A stretch of 64,000 nt of DNA from Mycobacterium saskatchewanense (GCF_010729105.1 NZ_AP022573.1:2046001-2110000), one strand, 5' to 3'. Shown: positions 36,919 to 47,061, counted from the first letter of the stretch. Numbers and translations: made by a program. The notes: generated from the sequence alone by a model not told the origin.

Positions 36919-39114
36919 ATGAGCCAAGCCGACCAACTCGCCGGCACGCACCTGGCACCGGACGCCGACGACCTGTCGCGCCTGCTTGCCGGCACGCACT
37001 TCAACCCGCATGGCGTCCTGGGCGCGCACGAGTACGGCGACCACACCGTCATCCGGGCGTACCGCCCCCATGCGACGGAGGTCGTCGCCCTCGTCGGCGA
37101 GGAGCGTTTTCCGCTGCAGCACATCGACTCGGGTCTGTTCGCCGTCGAATTGCCGTTCGCCAACTTGATCGACTACCGGTTGCAGGTCACATACGACGGC
37201 GCCGAGCCCTACGTCGTCGCCGACGCGTACCGTTTCCTTCCCACGCTGGGCGAGGTCGACCTGTTCCTGTTCGGGGAGGGCCGACACGAGCGGCTGTGGG
37301 AAGTGCTTGGCGCGCACCCGCGCTCGTTCACGACCCCGGACGGCGTGGTCGACGGCGTGTCGTTCGCCGTGTGGGCGCCCAACGCGAAGGGCGTCACGCT
37401 GATCGGTGAGTTCAACGGCTGGACCGGCAACGAGGCCCCCATGCGATCGCTGGGATCGTCGGGGGTGTGGGAGCTGTTCTGGCCCGGCTTCCCGATCGGA
37501 GGGCTCTACAAGTTCCGCGTGCATGGCGCCGACGGCATCGTGACCGAACGGGCCGACCCGATGGCCTTCGCCACCGAGATCCCACCGCACACCGCGTCGC
37601 GCGTGACGCGCAGCGAGTACACCTGGAACGACGCCGACTGGCTGACCCAGCGCGTGCAGCGCAACCCCGTCTTCGAACCGATGAGCACCTACGAGGTCCA
37701 CCTGGGCTCGTGGCGACCCGGCCTCAGTTACCTGCAACTTGCCCGCGAGCTCACGGATTACGTTGTCGAACAAGGCTTTACCCATATCGAGTTGCTGCCG
37801 GTGTCCGAGCACCCGTTTGCCGGATCGTGGGGCTACCAGGTCACGTCATACTACGCGCCGACGTCACGCTTCGGCACGCCCGACGAATTCCGCGCGCTGG
37901 TCGACGCCCTGCATCAGGCCGGCATCGGCGTCATCGTGGACTGGGTGCCGGCGCACTTTCCGAAGGACGCGTGGGCGTTGGGACGGTTCGACGGCACCGC
38001 GCTCTACGAGCACTCCGATCCCAAGCGGGGCGAGCAGCTCGATTGGGGTACCTACGTATTCGACTTCGGCCGGGCCGAGGTGCGCAACTTCCTGGTCGCC
38101 AACGCGCTGTACTGGCTCGAGGAGTACCACGTTGACGGCCTGCGCGTGGACGCGGTGGCGTCCATGCTCTACCTGGACTACTCGCGGCCCGCGGGTGGGT
38201 GGACGCCCAATGTCTACGGCGGGCGGGAAAACCTCGAAGCCGTGCAGTTCTTACAGGAGATGAACGCAACGGCGCACAAGACCGCACCGGGTATCGTCAC
38301 CATCGCCGAGGAGTCGACGTCGTGGCCGGGCGTTACCCGCCCGACAAGCCTTGGCGGCCTTGGCTTCTCGATGAAGTGGAACATGGGCTGGATGCACGAC
38401 ACGCTTGACTACCTCAGCCGCGACCCGATCCACCGCAGCTACCACCACGGCGAGATGACCTTCTCGATGCTCTACGCGTTCAGCGAGAACTACGTGCTGC
38501 CGATCAGTCACGACGAGGTGGTGCACGGCAAGGGCACGCTGTGGGGGCGCATGCCCGGCAACAACCACACCAAGGCCGCGGGCTTGCGCAGCCTGCTGGC
38601 CTACCAGTGGGCTCACCCGGGCAAGCAACTGCTGTTCATGGGGCAGGAATTCGGGCAGCGCGCCGAATGGTCCGAACAGAGCGGCCTGGACTGGTGGCAG
38701 CTCGACGAGCAGGGCTTCTCCAACGGGATTTTGCGCCTGGTTCGCGACATTAACGCCATCTACCGCGGCCACCCCGCCCTGTGGAGCCAGGACACCATTC
38801 CCGACGGCTACTCCTGGATCGACGCCAACGATTCGGCCAACAACGTGCTGAGCTTCCTGCGTTACGGGAGCGACGGCTCTGTGATGGCCTGCGTGTTCAA
38901 CTTCTCGGGCAGTGAGCACAGCGGTTACCGGCTGGGCCTACCGTACGCCGGCCGCTGGCGGGAGGTGCTCAACACCGACGCGACCGACTACAACGGGGCC
39001 GGCATCGGCAACATGGGCGGCGTCGATGCCACCGAGGATCCCTGGCACGGACGCCCGGCCTCGGCGGTGCTGGTGTTGCCGCCCACGTCGGCGTTGTGGC
39101 TCAAGCCTGAGTAG
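36919..39114 (+). CDS. glgB: 1,4-alpha-glucan branching enzyme
   Basis: 731 residues. It transfers alpha-1,4 segments to form alpha-1,6 branches, working with GlgE in the same pathway. N1/CBM48 modules up to about residue 230 ('[23 protein letters not shown]' and '[22 protein letters not shown]', cited in part), then GH13_9: '[20 protein letters not shown]', '[12 protein letters not shown]', nucleophile Asp in '[18 protein letters not shown]' (near 410), acid Glu in '[12 protein letters not shown]' (near 465) and '[14 protein letters not shown]'. ATG 36919 follows the glgE stop by a single base, typical of translational coupling. C-terminal beta domain is intact. Confidence 0.97.
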   Translation: MSQADQLAGTHLAPDADDLSRLLAGTHFNPHGVLGAHEYGDHTVIRAYRPHATEVVALVGEERFPLQHIDSGLFAVELPFANLIDYRLQVTYDGAEPYVVADAYRFLPTLGEVDLFLFGEGRHERLWEVLGAHPRSFTTPDGVVDGVSFAVWAPNAKGVTLIGEFNGWTGNEAPMRSLGSSGVWELFWPGFPIGGLYKFRVHGADGIVTERADPMAFATEIPPHTASRVTRSEYTWNDADWLTQRVQRNPVFEPMSTYEVHLGSWRPGLSYLQLARELTDYVVEQGFTHIELLPVSEHPFAGSWGYQVTSYYAPTSRFGTPDEFRALVDALHQAGIGVIVDWVPAHFPKDAWALGRFDGTALYEHSDPKRGEQLDWGTYVFDFGRAEVRNFLVANALYWLEEYHVDGLRVDAVASMLYLDYSRPAGGWTPNVYGGRENLEAVQFLQEMNATAHKTAPGIVTIAEESTSWPGVTRPTSLGGLGFSMKWNMGWMHDTLDYLSRDPIHRSYHHGEMTFSMLYAFSENYVLPISHDEVVHGKGTLWGRMPGNNHTKAAGLRSLLAYQWAHPGKQLLFMGQEFGQRAEWSEQSGLDWWQLDEQGFSNGILRLVRDINAIYRGHPALWSQDTIPDGYSWIDANDSANNVLSFLRYGSDGSVMACVFNFSGSEHSGYRLGLPYAGRWREVLNTDATDYNGAGIGNMGGVDATEDPWHGRPASAVLVLPPTSALWLKPE

Positions 39115-39121
39115 CCGGCTG

Positions 39122-39931
39122 CTAGAGGTCGATCCACTCGCCGTGGGCGGCGGTTCGTAGCACATCGCTGATGCCGACGGCGTCGTAGGTCGCCGCGAAT
39201 TCGTCTGCGCTCTCGCTGAAGTGGGCCCAGCCGTCGACGTGGGCGGGAATCACGGCCTTGGCGCCGAGTATCTCGGCGGCGGCGGCGGCACGCGCCGCTG
39301 TCAGCGTCAGGGGTCGGCCTCGCTCCTTGGCCGGCACCCTCGCGGCCCCCGCGAACAACACCGCGACGTCGATCGTGCCGATTCGGTCGGCGACGTCCTT
39401 GACGACGCGCATCGAGGCGTTGTCGCCGCTGATGTACACCGTGGGCAGGCCGGGCCCGGATAGCACGAACCCCGTCACCTCGCAGTTGACGTGGCCGCTC
39501 GCATCGCGTTGCCCGTCCGCGGGGCCGTGGACCGCCGGGACAGCCTGCACCGCAAGTGATCCCGACCCGCCGGGCAGATCATACGACTGCCACGCCGCGA
39601 GCCCCACCGAAGGTGGCCCCAACCGGTCCGCCGCGCCGGGGTTGGTGAGCACCAGCGGCGCGGCCAGCGCCATGCGGCGGCCGTCGTCGTCCAGGTTGTC
39701 GGGATGCTGGTCGTGGCTGATCAACACCGCGTCCACTGCCCCCAGCGCCTCGGCGCTCACCGCGGGCCCGGAGAGCTTGGTCAGGTAGGCATGCTCACCG
39801 GGCGGATCGAAGGTCGGGTCCATCACGAGCCGGCGGCCCGCGATGTCGATGACGGTCGTCGGACCGCCCAGCACACTGATCGCACAGGTACGTCGCTGCG
39901 CATTGACTCGGTCATTCATGCCATTACTCAA
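39122..39931 (-). CDS. Metallo-beta-lactamase-fold hydrolase, UlaG-like
   Basis: 269 residues; ATG 39931 (or 39919). Visible metal-site motifs: 'VLISHDQHPDNLDDDG' (H-x-x-H-x-D type) near residue 75, 'VYISGDNASMRVVK' near 170 and 'VIPAHVDGWAHFS' near 235. The strand order 'CAISVLGGPTTVIDIAGRRLVMDPTFDPPG' opens the fold. UlaG-like proteins hydrolyse lactone or phosphodiester bonds; substrate unknown. It lies tail-to-tail with glgB, 7 bases apart, but nothing connects it to glucan metabolism. Confidence 0.85.
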   Translation of the reverse strand: MSNGMNDRVNAQRRTCAISVLGGPTTVIDIAGRRLVMDPTFDPPGEHAYLTKLSGPAVSAEALGAVDAVLISHDQHPDNLDDDGRRMALAAPLVLTNPGAADRLGPPSVGLAAWQSYDLPGGSGSLAVQAVPAVHGPADGQRDASGHVNCEVTGFVLSGPGLPTVYISGDNASMRVVKDVADRIGTIDVAVLFAGAARVPAKERGRPLTLTAARAAAAAEILGAKAVIPAHVDGWAHFSESADEFAATYDAVGISDVLRTAAHGEWIDL

Positions 39932-40083
39932 ACATTCTTACCGCAGTTTTGCCAATACGGTTCGGCCACCGACGTTTTCGCCGGGCCGCGGTCTGCCGAT
40001 CCCCGCCGTCACGCGTGGTGGGCATCGGCCGCGGCAACACGCTCGCGTGAGAAGCCGCGCTTACCAGTGGTAGCGAACACGTC

Positions 40084-40710
40084 GTGGCAGCCGCATCCAG
40101 CCAGACGCAGAATTGGCCTGTGACAACGAAGACGCGCCTACCGTTGCTGCCGCCCGAATGCTTGAACGCGGACCAGAAAGACCTGTACGACGATATGGCG
40201 GAAGTGATCGAGGCCAATTTCGGGGAGCTCGTCGCCCGGCGCGACGACGGTGCGCTGATCGGTCCCTTCAACGGGTGGTTGCACTTCCCGCACTTCGGCG
40301 CCCCCGCATGGGCCTTCAACCGGTCACTATGGGAACACGCTGTATTGCCCTCCGCCATACACCAACTCATAATCCTAGTGACCGCCGCCAAGTTCGGGGC
40401 GCGCTACGAGATCTACGGTCACGAGTACTTCGCGAAGCGGGCGGGGCTTGCCGAGCGCAAAATCGCGACCATTGTCGCCGGCCAACGCCCCAGCGACCTC
40501 AGCCACGACGAGGGTGTCGCCTACGACATGGCGGCGGCGCTCAATCGCGGCGCGCCGCTGCCCGAGACCACTTACCAGGCGGCGCTGAGGACGTTCGGCG
40601 CAGACGGACTTGCCGAAATCGTCTTTCTGGTCGGCTGCTTCTCGATGGTCGCCGTCACGCTCAACGCGTTCGATGCCTCGGTGCCCGGACGCGAGGAGCA
40701 GCTCAATTAG
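40084..40710 (+). CDS. Carboxymuconolactone decarboxylase/AhpD-fold protein
   Basis: 208 residues from GTG 40084, or 196 from GTG 40120; no good ribosome site for either. The AhpD-like all-helical core is visible: 'FNGWLHFPHFGAPAWAFNRSLWEH', 'QLIILVTAAKFGARYEIYGHEYFAKRAGL', and 'AEIVFLVGCFSMVAVTLNAFDASVP'. The AhpD redox motif (CxxC) is absent; His in 'YGHEYFA' and Glu are retained, as in gamma-carboxymuconolactone decarboxylase relatives. Role unknown: perhaps decarboxylase-like or stress-related. A crotonase pseudogene follows directly. Confidence 0.82.
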   Translation: MAAASSQTQNWPVTTKTRLPLLPPECLNADQKDLYDDMAEVIEANFGELVARRDDGALIGPFNGWLHFPHFGAPAWAFNRSLWEHAVLPSAIHQLIILVTAAKFGARYEIYGHEYFAKRAGLAERKIATIVAGQRPSDLSHDEGVAYDMAAALNRGAPLPETTYQAALRTFGADGLAEIVFLVGCFSMVAVTLNAFDASVPGREEQLN

Positions 40711-40739
40711 CGATTCTCAAAGGCGGAGCCCGAGTGTCA

Positions 40740-41040
40740 ATCATCTCCTGCGATATGCGCCAAGGCCGCAGCAACGCACAGAAACGTGCCTTGGCCGGGG
40801 GCCTCATCGCCGCAGCGCAAACCGCGACCGGCAACCGCTACGCCCTGGGGAATCGGTCTGGAACTGGCGTTGTGCTGCGATCGGCGCGTCATGTCGGATT
40901 CCATGGCGCAGTTCAGCGCCGGCCCCTCCTGCGCCTAGGCCGCGGCCAAGAAGTGCATCGACGGCACCGAGGACCACAAGATCGGCATGAACTCGTTCAT
41001 CGAGCGGGGGCTCGGGAAGGCGGAGTTCGCCGGCCGCTGA
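40740..41040 (+). pseudogene. Degraded enoyl-CoA hydratase remnant
   Basis: The in-frame stretch 40849-41040 reads 'GIGLELALCCDRRVMSD' then, after TAG at 40936-40938, 'AAKKCIDGTEDHKIGMNSFIERG' (the crotonase C-terminus, cited in part). These are the oxyanion/Glu core and the tail of a crotonase, with some 100 residues missing between. Just upstream, 'LIAAAQTATGNRYALG' matches the family's 'IAAVNGYALG' block but in a different frame. Frameshift, internal deletion and stop together show a dead gene. It stands in the place of PE_PGRS24 of M. tuberculosis as I recall. The left boundary is approximate. Confidence 0.75.
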
Positions 41041-41073
41041 ACGGGATGCGGGCCCACCGCGCCCCAACGAACT

Positions 41074-41985
41074 TCAGTACAGCGCGTTTGCCAGATTGCG
41101 CCGGCCGGCGACCACCTCAGGATCGGCGGGGTCGAAGAGTTCGAACAGCTCGATCAGCCGGGTGCGCACCTTTGTGCGCTCGTCGCCGGATGTGCTGCGC
41201 ACCAAGGCGATCAGGCGCTGGAACGCGCCGGCCACGTCCTGGTTGAGGATCTGGACGTCGGCGGCGGCGAATGCGGCGTCGATGTCACCTGGCGCGGCGT
41301 CGGCAACGGCGACGGCGTCGGGGTGTTGTGCGGTGGCGCGCGAAAGGAAGTCGATCTGGCGGATCGCGCCCTTGGCCTCGGCGCTGGCCGGATTGGCGTC
41401 GAGGATCGACTGATACGACGCCCTCGCGGCGTCGAAGTCGCCCGTTTCGAGTTGCTGACGAGCCATTTCCAGCTCGGGGTCGACCGCCTGCTCCTCGCTG
41501 GATCCGCTTGGGCCCCTGAGCTTTCCGGCCGTTGCGGAAATCAGCGAGTCCACCCAGCGGCGCAACTGGTCGGGCGGTTGCATCCCCTGGAAGCTCGATA
41601 GCGGTTGGCCGGCGGCCAGCGCCACCACGGTGGGGACCGCCTCGATGCCGAAGATCTGCGCCACCCGCGGGGCCACGTCGACGTTGACCGTCGCCAGCGA
41701 CCACGTGCCTTTGTCCTCCGCGGCCAGGGCGGACAGCATGTCGACCAACTGAACGCACGCCTCGCTGCGCGGGGACCACAGCAGGACAACGACCGGCACC
41801 TCGTCCGACCGCACGAGGACTTCGGCCTCGAAATTGGCCTCGGTGATCTCCGTGGTACCGGGAGGGGGCGATGGCTGGCCTTGAGCTCCGCCCGCCGGCG
41901 CCGCCTGCTGGGCTCGCTGCTTGAGAGCGGACAGGTCGACCGCACCGGCCATTGCGGGCCCGATTGGGGGTCGCGGACGCGTCAC
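41074..41985 (-). CDS. Thioredoxin-fold/TPR co-chaperone-like protein with SxxxC-type site
   Basis: 303 residues (Rv1324-like); a start 11 codons later (MAGAVDLS) is likely. A Pro-rich linker (residues 25-45) leads to a thioredoxin domain: 'ITEANFEAEVLVRSDEVPVVVLLWSPRSEACVQL' near 48-80 (cited in part), in which the first Cys of CxxC is absent and one Cys remains in 'SEAC', as in the CnoX/YbbN group. The cis-Pro is in 'GIEAVPTVVALAAG'. The C-terminal half is TPR-like: 'GDFDAARASYQSILDANPASAEAKGAI' (cited in part). Reductase activity is unlikely; a holdase/co-chaperone role is inferred. Confidence 0.85.
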   Translation of the reverse strand: MTRPRPPIGPAMAGAVDLSALKQRAQQAAPAGGAQGQPSPPPGTTEITEANFEAEVLVRSDEVPVVVLLWSPRSEACVQLVDMLSALAAEDKGTWSLATVNVDVAPRVAQIFGIEAVPTVVALAAGQPLSSFQGMQPPDQLRRWVDSLISATAGKLRGPSGSSEEQAVDPELEMARQQLETGDFDAARASYQSILDANPASAEAKGAIRQIDFLSRATAQHPDAVAVADAAPGDIDAAFAAADVQILNQDVAGAFQRLIALVRSTSGDERTKVRTRLIELFELFDPADPEVVAGRRNLANALY

Positions 41986-42153
41986 GCCGACAAGTTTGTC
42001 ATGCGGATCGCCCGCCGATCCACCCGGTGTGACCGGCGATCACCGAGGGCGAAATCGCGCCGCGAAGAGCGGCTCAACCAGCAACTATGACACAAATCAC
42101 AAAATTGGCTCATCCGCATCCCGCCGGAGCCACCGAGCAAACGCTTGGCCGGG

Positions 42154-43335
42154 CTAGCCGGCCCGCAGGATCAGGGCGTCGCCCTGCCCACCCGCCCCGC
42201 AGAGGGCCGCAACGGCGTAGCCGGAGCCCCGGCGCTTGAGCTCCAACGCCGCGTGCAGGGCGATCCTGGCCCCGGACATGCCAATCGGGTGCCCCACGGC
42301 GATGGCGCCGCCGTTGGCGTTCACCAGGTCCGGGTCGACACCCAGTTCGCGTGTCGAGGCGAGCGCGACCGCCGCGAACGCCTCGTTGATCTCGATCACG
42401 CCCAGCTGGTCGACGGAGATGCCCTCGCGGCCGATCGCCTTCTTGATCGCGTTGGCGGGCTGCGACTGCAGGGTCGAATCCGGGCCGGCCACCACGCCGT
42501 GGGCGCCGACCTCGGCCAGCCAGGAAAGCCCCAGCTGCTGCGCCTTTTCCTTCTTCATCACCACGACCGCAGCCGCGCCGTCGGAGATCTGGGAGGCCGA
42601 CCCCGCGGTGATGGTGCCGTCGCGGCGGAATGCTGGCTTCAGGCCGCCCAGCGACTCGACCGTGGTGTCGGCGCGGATTCCCTCGTCCTCGGCGAACTGC
42701 AGCGGCTCACCCTTGCGCTGCGGGACGTCGACCGGTACCACCTCGTCGGTGAAGACGCCGTCCTTCCACGCCGCGGCGGCCCGCTGGTGGGACCGGGCGG
42801 CGTACGCGTCCTGCTCCTCGCGGGTGAACTTGTCGACGTCGTTGCGCTGCTCGGTGAGCGCGCCCATCGGCTGGTCGGTGAACACGTCATGCAGGCCGTC
42901 GTAGGCCATGTGGTCCAGCACGGTGACGTCGCCGTACTTGTAGCCCGCGCGGCTGTCCATCAGCAAATGCGGCGCCCTGGTCATCGATTCCTGGCCGCCG
43001 GCCACCACGACGTCGAACTCCCCGGCGCGAATGAGCTGGTCGGCAAGAGCGATCGCGTCGATCCCGGACAGGCACATCTTGTTGATGGTCAGCGCCGGAA
43101 CGTCCCAGCCGATACCGGCCCCCACCGCGGACTGCCGCGCCGGCATCTGGCCGGCCCCGGCCGTCAGGACCTGACCCATGATCACGTAGTCGACCGCAGA
43201 TGCGGGCAGATTGGCCTTCCGCAGCGCGCCGGAGATCGCGATCGCGCCGAGATCACTCGCCGAGAAATCCTTCAGCGAGCCCATCAATTTGCCGATGGGT
43301 GTCCGTGCTCCAGCAACGATCACCGACGTGGTCAT
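42154..43335 (-). CDS. fadA4: Acetyl-CoA acetyltransferase (FadA4-like thiolase)
   Basis: 393 residues. Nucleophilic Cys in '[17 protein letters not shown]' near residue 90, His in '[19 protein letters not shown]' near 350, second Cys in '[14 protein letters not shown]' near 380. Like the M. tuberculosis FadA4 it should condense two acetyl-CoA to acetoacetyl-CoA or run in reverse. It is divergent from the methylmalonyl-CoA epimerase gene, a pairing conserved in mycobacteria and linking acetoacetyl-CoA and propionyl-CoA metabolism. Confidence 0.95.
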   Translation of the reverse strand: MTTSVIVAGARTPIGKLMGSLKDFSASDLGAIAISGALRKANLPASAVDYVIMGQVLTAGAGQMPARQSAVGAGIGWDVPALTINKMCLSGIDAIALADQLIRAGEFDVVVAGGQESMTRAPHLLMDSRAGYKYGDVTVLDHMAYDGLHDVFTDQPMGALTEQRNDVDKFTREEQDAYAARSHQRAAAAWKDGVFTDEVVPVDVPQRKGEPLQFAEDEGIRADTTVESLGGLKPAFRRDGTITAGSASQISDGAAAVVVMKKEKAQQLGLSWLAEVGAHGVVAGPDSTLQSQPANAIKKAIGREGISVDQLGVIEINEAFAAVALASTRELGVDPDLVNANGGAIAVGHPIGMSGARIALHAALELKRRGSGYAVAALCGAGGQGDALILRAG

Positions 43336-43417
43336 GAGTTCCTCCTGGATGTGCGCGGACGGCGGGATCCCGATCCCCGGAGAGGCGGAATCTTTGCCGT
43401 CAGGTTACCGTGGTGTG

Positions 43418-43882
43418 ATGACGACCGATCAAGTTGACGCCCGTCAGGTCCTGGCCACCGCGCTGGTGACGGCGATCGATCACGTCGGCATCGCAGTCGC
43501 CGACCTGGACGCGGCAATCGCCTGGTATCACGACCACCTCGGCATGATTCTGGTGCACGAGGAAGTCAACGACGACCAGGGGATCCGGGAAGCCATGCTA
43601 GCGGTGCGGGGCGCGCCGAGCGGCACCGCGCAGATCCAGCTGATGGCACCCATCGACGACTCGTCGACCATTGCCAAGTTCCTCGACAAGCGCGGCCCGG
43701 GCATCCAGCAGATGGCCGTGCGGACCAGCGACCTCGACGGTCTCAGCGAGCGCCTGCGGTCCCAGGGGGTGCGCCTGGTGTACGACGCGCCCCGGCGCGG
43801 CACGGCGAACTCGCGAATCAACTTCATCCACCCCAAGGATGGCGGCGGGGTCCTCATCGAGCTGGTCGAACCGGCCGCTTAG
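43418..43882 (+). CDS. mmcE: Methylmalonyl-CoA epimerase
   Basis: 154 residues from ATG 43418. VOC-fold enzyme interconverting (2R)- and (2S)-methylmalonyl-CoA. Metal ligands: His in 'AIDHVGIAVADLD' near 24, 'IQQMAVRTSDLDGLSERL' (Gln-x-x, His replaced as in the family's variable site) near 100, and Glu in 'GGGVLIELVEPA' near 148; substrate loop 'WYHDHLGMILVHEEVND'. Upstream frames extend but lie inside the fadA4 control region. With adenosylcobalamin supplied through the adenosyltransferase at 58520, the propionyl-CoA route would be served. Confidence 0.92.
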   Translation: MTTDQVDARQVLATALVTAIDHVGIAVADLDAAIAWYHDHLGMILVHEEVNDDQGIREAMLAVRGAPSGTAQIQLMAPIDDSSTIAKFLDKRGPGIQQMAVRTSDLDGLSERLRSQGVRLVYDAPRRGTANSRINFIHPKDGGGVLIELVEPAA

Positions 43883-43891
43883 CACCGCCCG

Positions 43892-44188
43892 TCAAGACCA
43901 CCGCCGGGTTGGGCCGCGCGTCGCGCGGTGACTCCAGCATGGCGTGTGCCAGTGCCTTCGATCTTCGGCTCCGCCGAGCGTCGAATCCGTCGGCCAGACC
44001 ACCAGGTGCGCTGTTCCGTAACGGATTTCGTGATCGCACCCGGGACAGCGGTAGACCTTGACGGCACGAGCCGCAACGACCGGACGGACCTCGTACTCGT
44101 GACCGTCGGGGCCGATCTCGATGCGGCGGGGGGCGGGCAGCGGTGGGAGCGGCACCTGCCGGCGTGACGGCCTGCGACCCCGAGCCAT
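43892..44188 (-). CDS. Small zinc-ribbon-like protein of unknown function (Rv1322-type)
   Basis: 98 residues from ATG 44188, the length I recall for Rv1322. Basic N-terminus 'ARGRRPSRRQVPLPPLPAPRR', then 'GPDGHEYEVRPVVAARAVKVYRCPGCDHEI', with a CxxC pair, and 'HWHTPCW' farther on giving His/Cys ligands: a small zinc ribbon. The tail is Arg-rich. Such proteins bind nucleic acid or ribosome in some families, but no function is known here. It sits just upstream of nucS on the same strand. Confidence 0.75.
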   Translation of the reverse strand: MARGRRPSRRQVPLPPLPAPRRIEIGPDGHEYEVRPVVAARAVKVYRCPGCDHEIRYGTAHLVVWPTDSTLGGAEDRRHWHTPCWSHRATRGPTRRWS

Positions 44189-44213
44189 GCGGCTCATTCT
44201 AGTCGGGAGACCG

Positions 44214-44894
44214 TCAGAACAGCCGGTACTCGTCGCTGTCCATTCCTCGCATCTGATCGTAATCCAAAGTGATGCAACGGATTCCGCGGTCGACCGCAAG
44301 CGTACGCGCCTGGGGTTTGATCTGCTGAGCGGCGAACACTCCGCGCACCGGCGCGAGGACGGTGTCCCGGTTGAGCAACTCCAGATATCGGGTGAGCTGC
44401 TCCACGCCGTCGATCTCGCCCCGGCGCTTGACCTCGACCGCGACACAACCACCGCGTTCGTCACGGCACAAGAGGTCGACCGGGCCGATGGCGGTCATGT
44501 ACTCGCGGCGGATCAGCGTGTATCCCTCACCCAGCAATTGGACGTGCTCGGCGAGCAACGCCTGCAGGTGCGCCTCGACGCCGTCCTTGACCAGGCCGGG
44601 GTCCACCCCGAGGTCGTGGCTGGAGTCGTGCTCGATCTCCTCGACGGTGATTCGCAACTGCTCACCCGCTTTGTTCTCCACCACCCAGACAGGCGCCTCA
44701 CGACTGGGGTCTTCGCTCAGCCAGCACGGCGGGCTCATCCAGTTCAGCGGCTTGTAGGCACGGTCGTCGGCGTGCACGCTGACCGAACCATCGGCCTTGA
44801 ACAGCAGTAGCCTGCGCGCCGACGGCAGGTGCGCGGTGAGTCGGCCGACGTAATCGACGGTGCACTGGGCAATCACTAGACGCACCCGACTCAC
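44214..44894 (-). CDS. nucS: Mismatch-specific endonuclease NucS/EndoMS
   Basis: 226 residues from GTG 44894 ([11 protein letters not shown]), the M. tuberculosis length as I recall it. N-terminal DNA-binding domain '[31 protein letters not shown]' (cited in part) with '[10 protein letters not shown]'; C-terminal RecB-like nuclease with '[27 protein letters not shown]' (Asp...Glu-x-Lys) near 140-165 and '[15 protein letters not shown]'. The C-terminal 'DEYRLF' is the expected sliding-clamp binding peptide. NucS is the core of non-canonical mismatch repair in actinobacteria lacking MutS/MutL. Confidence 0.96.
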   Translation of the reverse strand: MSRVRLVIAQCTVDYVGRLTAHLPSARRLLLFKADGSVSVHADDRAYKPLNWMSPPCWLSEDPSREAPVWVVENKAGEQLRITVEEIEHDSSHDLGVDPGLVKDGVEAHLQALLAEHVQLLGEGYTLIRREYMTAIGPVDLLCRDERGGCVAVEVKRRGEIDGVEQLTRYLELLNRDTVLAPVRGVFAAQQIKPQARTLAVDRGIRCITLDYDQMRGMDSDEYRLF

Positions 44895-44930
44895 CTTAGA
44901 GCGTGACCGACAAATTAGGCTGGCGCCACC

Positions 44931-46553
44931 ATGTCGGCTAAGACGTCCGTGGCACAGCGCATCGGCCGGGTGCTGGAGACGGTGACCCGTCAGAGCGGCC
45001 GGCTGCCGGCGACCCCCGCGTATGGCTCGTTGCTGCTCGGCCGGGTCTCCGAAAGCCAACAGCGCCGACGGATACGCATTCAGCTCATCCTGACCGTCCT
45101 GGTGCTCGGGGCGAACCTGATCGGCATCGGCGTCGCGCTGCTGATAGTGACGGTGGCCATTCCGGCTCCGAGCGTGTTCGACGACGCACCACTGTGGATC
45201 ACGTTCGGGGCCGCGCCCGCCTATATCGCGCTCGCGCTTGCGGTGGGTACGTACTGGATCACCCGCCGAACCGTGCTCTCGCTGCGCTGGGCGATCGAGG
45301 AACGCCAGCCCGACCGCGACGACGAGCGCAATGTCTTCTTGGCCCCGTGGCGACTCGCCGTCGTCGACCTCATCCTGTGGGGTACCGGCACGGTGGTGCT
45401 GACCACCCTGTACGGCCTCGTCAACACGATGTTCATCCCCCGATTCCTGGTCGCGGTGACGTTCTGCGGCGTCCTGGTCGCCACAGGCAGCTATCTGCTC
45501 GCCGAGTTCGCGCTGCGCCCGGTCGCGGCGCAGGCGCTGGAGGCGGGACCCCCGCCGCGGCGGTTGGCGTCCGGCATCATGGGCCGCACCATGCTGGTCT
45601 GGTTCCTCGGTTCGGGCGTGCCCGTCATCGGCATCGGCCTGCTGGCGACCTTTGTGATCCTCATGCGGAACCTGACCGAGACCCAGTTCGCGGTCGGCGT
45701 GCTGATCGTGTCATTCGCCACCTTGATCTTCGGCTGCCTCCTCATGTGGATCCTCGCCTGGCTCACCGCCACACCGGTGCGGGTGGTGCGCGCGGCGCTC
45801 CAGCGCGTCGAACAGGGCGACTTGCGCGGAGACCTGGTGGTTTTCGACGGCACCGAGCTGGGCGAGCTGCAACGTGGCTTCAACGCGATGGTCAATGGAC
45901 TGCGCGAGCGCGAACGCCTGCGGGATCTCTTCGGCCGCCACGTCGGACGCGAGGTCGCCCTGGCCGCCGAACGGGAGCGGCCGAAACTGGGCGGCGAAGA
46001 ACGGCACGTCGCCGTGGTGTTCATCGACATCATCGGCTCCACCAAGCTGGTGACCAGCCGGCCTGCGGCCGAAATCGTGCAGCTGCTCAACCGGTTCTTC
46101 GGCATCATCGTGGAAGAGGTGGACCGCCACTGCGGTCTGATCAACAAGTTCGAGGGTGACGCGACGCTGGCCATCTTCGGCGCTCCGAATCACCTCGACA
46201 GCCCGGAGGATCGGGCGCTGGCCGCCGCCCGCTGCATCGCCGATCGGCTGCGCAGGGAAATCGACGAGTGCCGGGCCGGCATCGGGGTGGCGGCGGGTCA
46301 GGTGGTCGCCGGCAACGTCGGCGCCCGAGAGCGGTTCGAGTACACCGTGATCGGCGAGCCGGTCAACGAGGCGGCCCGGCTCTGCGAGCTGGCCAAGGGG
46401 GAGCCGACCCTCCTGTTGGCGACCGCGACCACCGTACAGGGGGCGGGTGAAAGTGAGCGCGCGCGTTGGACTTTGGGCGACACCGTGACTCTCCGGGGCC
46501 ACGACCAACCCACCCGCCTGGCCCTCCCGCTGGGAGAAGCCGAGTGTCAGTGA
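44931..46553 (+). CDS. Membrane adenylate cyclase, class III, with HAMP domain
   Basis: 540 residues. Six hydrophobic segments lie between residues about 45 and 280, e.g. '[22 protein letters not shown]', '[23 protein letters not shown]', '[23 protein letters not shown]' (cited in part), followed by a HAMP linker (about 285-340: '[21 protein letters not shown]'). The catalytic domain has metal Asp in '[16 protein letters not shown]', base-specifying Lys in '[15 protein letters not shown]', and Asn/Arg in '[19 protein letters not shown]'; all canonical. M. tuberculosis has three such genes in tandem (Rv1318c-1320c); here there is one. Confidence 0.94.
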   Translation: MSAKTSVAQRIGRVLETVTRQSGRLPATPAYGSLLLGRVSESQQRRRIRIQLILTVLVLGANLIGIGVALLIVTVAIPAPSVFDDAPLWITFGAAPAYIALALAVGTYWITRRTVLSLRWAIEERQPDRDDERNVFLAPWRLAVVDLILWGTGTVVLTTLYGLVNTMFIPRFLVAVTFCGVLVATGSYLLAEFALRPVAAQALEAGPPPRRLASGIMGRTMLVWFLGSGVPVIGIGLLATFVILMRNLTETQFAVGVLIVSFATLIFGCLLMWILAWLTATPVRVVRAALQRVEQGDLRGDLVVFDGTELGELQRGFNAMVNGLRERERLRDLFGRHVGREVALAAERERPKLGGEERHVAVVFIDIIGSTKLVTSRPAAEIVQLLNRFFGIIVEEVDRHCGLINKFEGDATLAIFGAPNHLDSPEDRALAAARCIADRLRREIDECRAGIGVAAGQVVAGNVGARERFEYTVIGEPVNEAARLCELAKGEPTLLLATATTVQGAGESERARWTLGDTVTLRGHDQPTRLALPLGEAECQ

Positions 46554-46555
46554 GC

Positions 46556-46880
46556 GTCACGCGTGGCGCAGCACCAGCAATTCGCCGGTGAGCGTTCCGT
46601 TCCCAAGCAACTCGCCGATCGTCGAACTCTGCCCTTCGGCCAGTTGCCAGGCCCGCGCGCCCCGTGCCGGCCGGCGAGTGCGTCACAGCCCGGCGCCAAA
46701 CGGCGGCCGTCGCGGCAACGTCGCGATCGAACGGCGCACAACTGAAATCGGTCAGCACCAGCGGCGCGCGTCGGCCGCCCACCCGAGTTCTCCGACCATG
46801 GCACCGCATTGTCGAATACGCAAGGGCCCGGCCATATTTCGCATCGACCGTCAGGACGCACGCCGCTGCACAGCCCGAAC
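46556..46880 (-). pseudogene. Remnant of an unidentified gene with frameshifts
   Basis: On the minus strand the 3' end reads in one frame 'AWQLAEGQSSTIGELLGNG' followed by 'TLTGELLVLRHA' and a stop at 46556, which looks like a genuine protein C-terminus. Just upstream the coherent reading moves to another frame, 'APLVLTDFSCAPFDRDVAATA', and before that to a third, 'FDNAVPWSENSGGRP'. No single frame is open across the 500-base gap between the cyclase and lipoprotein genes. Two frameshifts are inferred. I do not recognise the ancestor. Left and right bounds are approximate, and sequencing error is an alternative. Confidence 0.4.
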
Positions 46881-47061
46881 TCCATCCGTTTCGGGCAACC
46901 CGACTCCGCGGTTGACGCCGCCGCTTCACGCATGACCATGTGCTGTGGCTTGTACCCGCGCCGGCGTCCGCAAGCGCACCGCGGGGCTCAAAGGCTTAGC
47001 TTTGGCCACGAGTGGGTAGATGGGCTAAGAACAACGGCTTCGAGGGAAGTTGGGTACAGAC

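Noticed and set aside
40113..41246. 377-codon frame across the AhpD-like gene and crotonase remnant
   Set aside because: It is out of frame with the AhpD-like gene and only its middle part coincides with one decayed crotonase segment.
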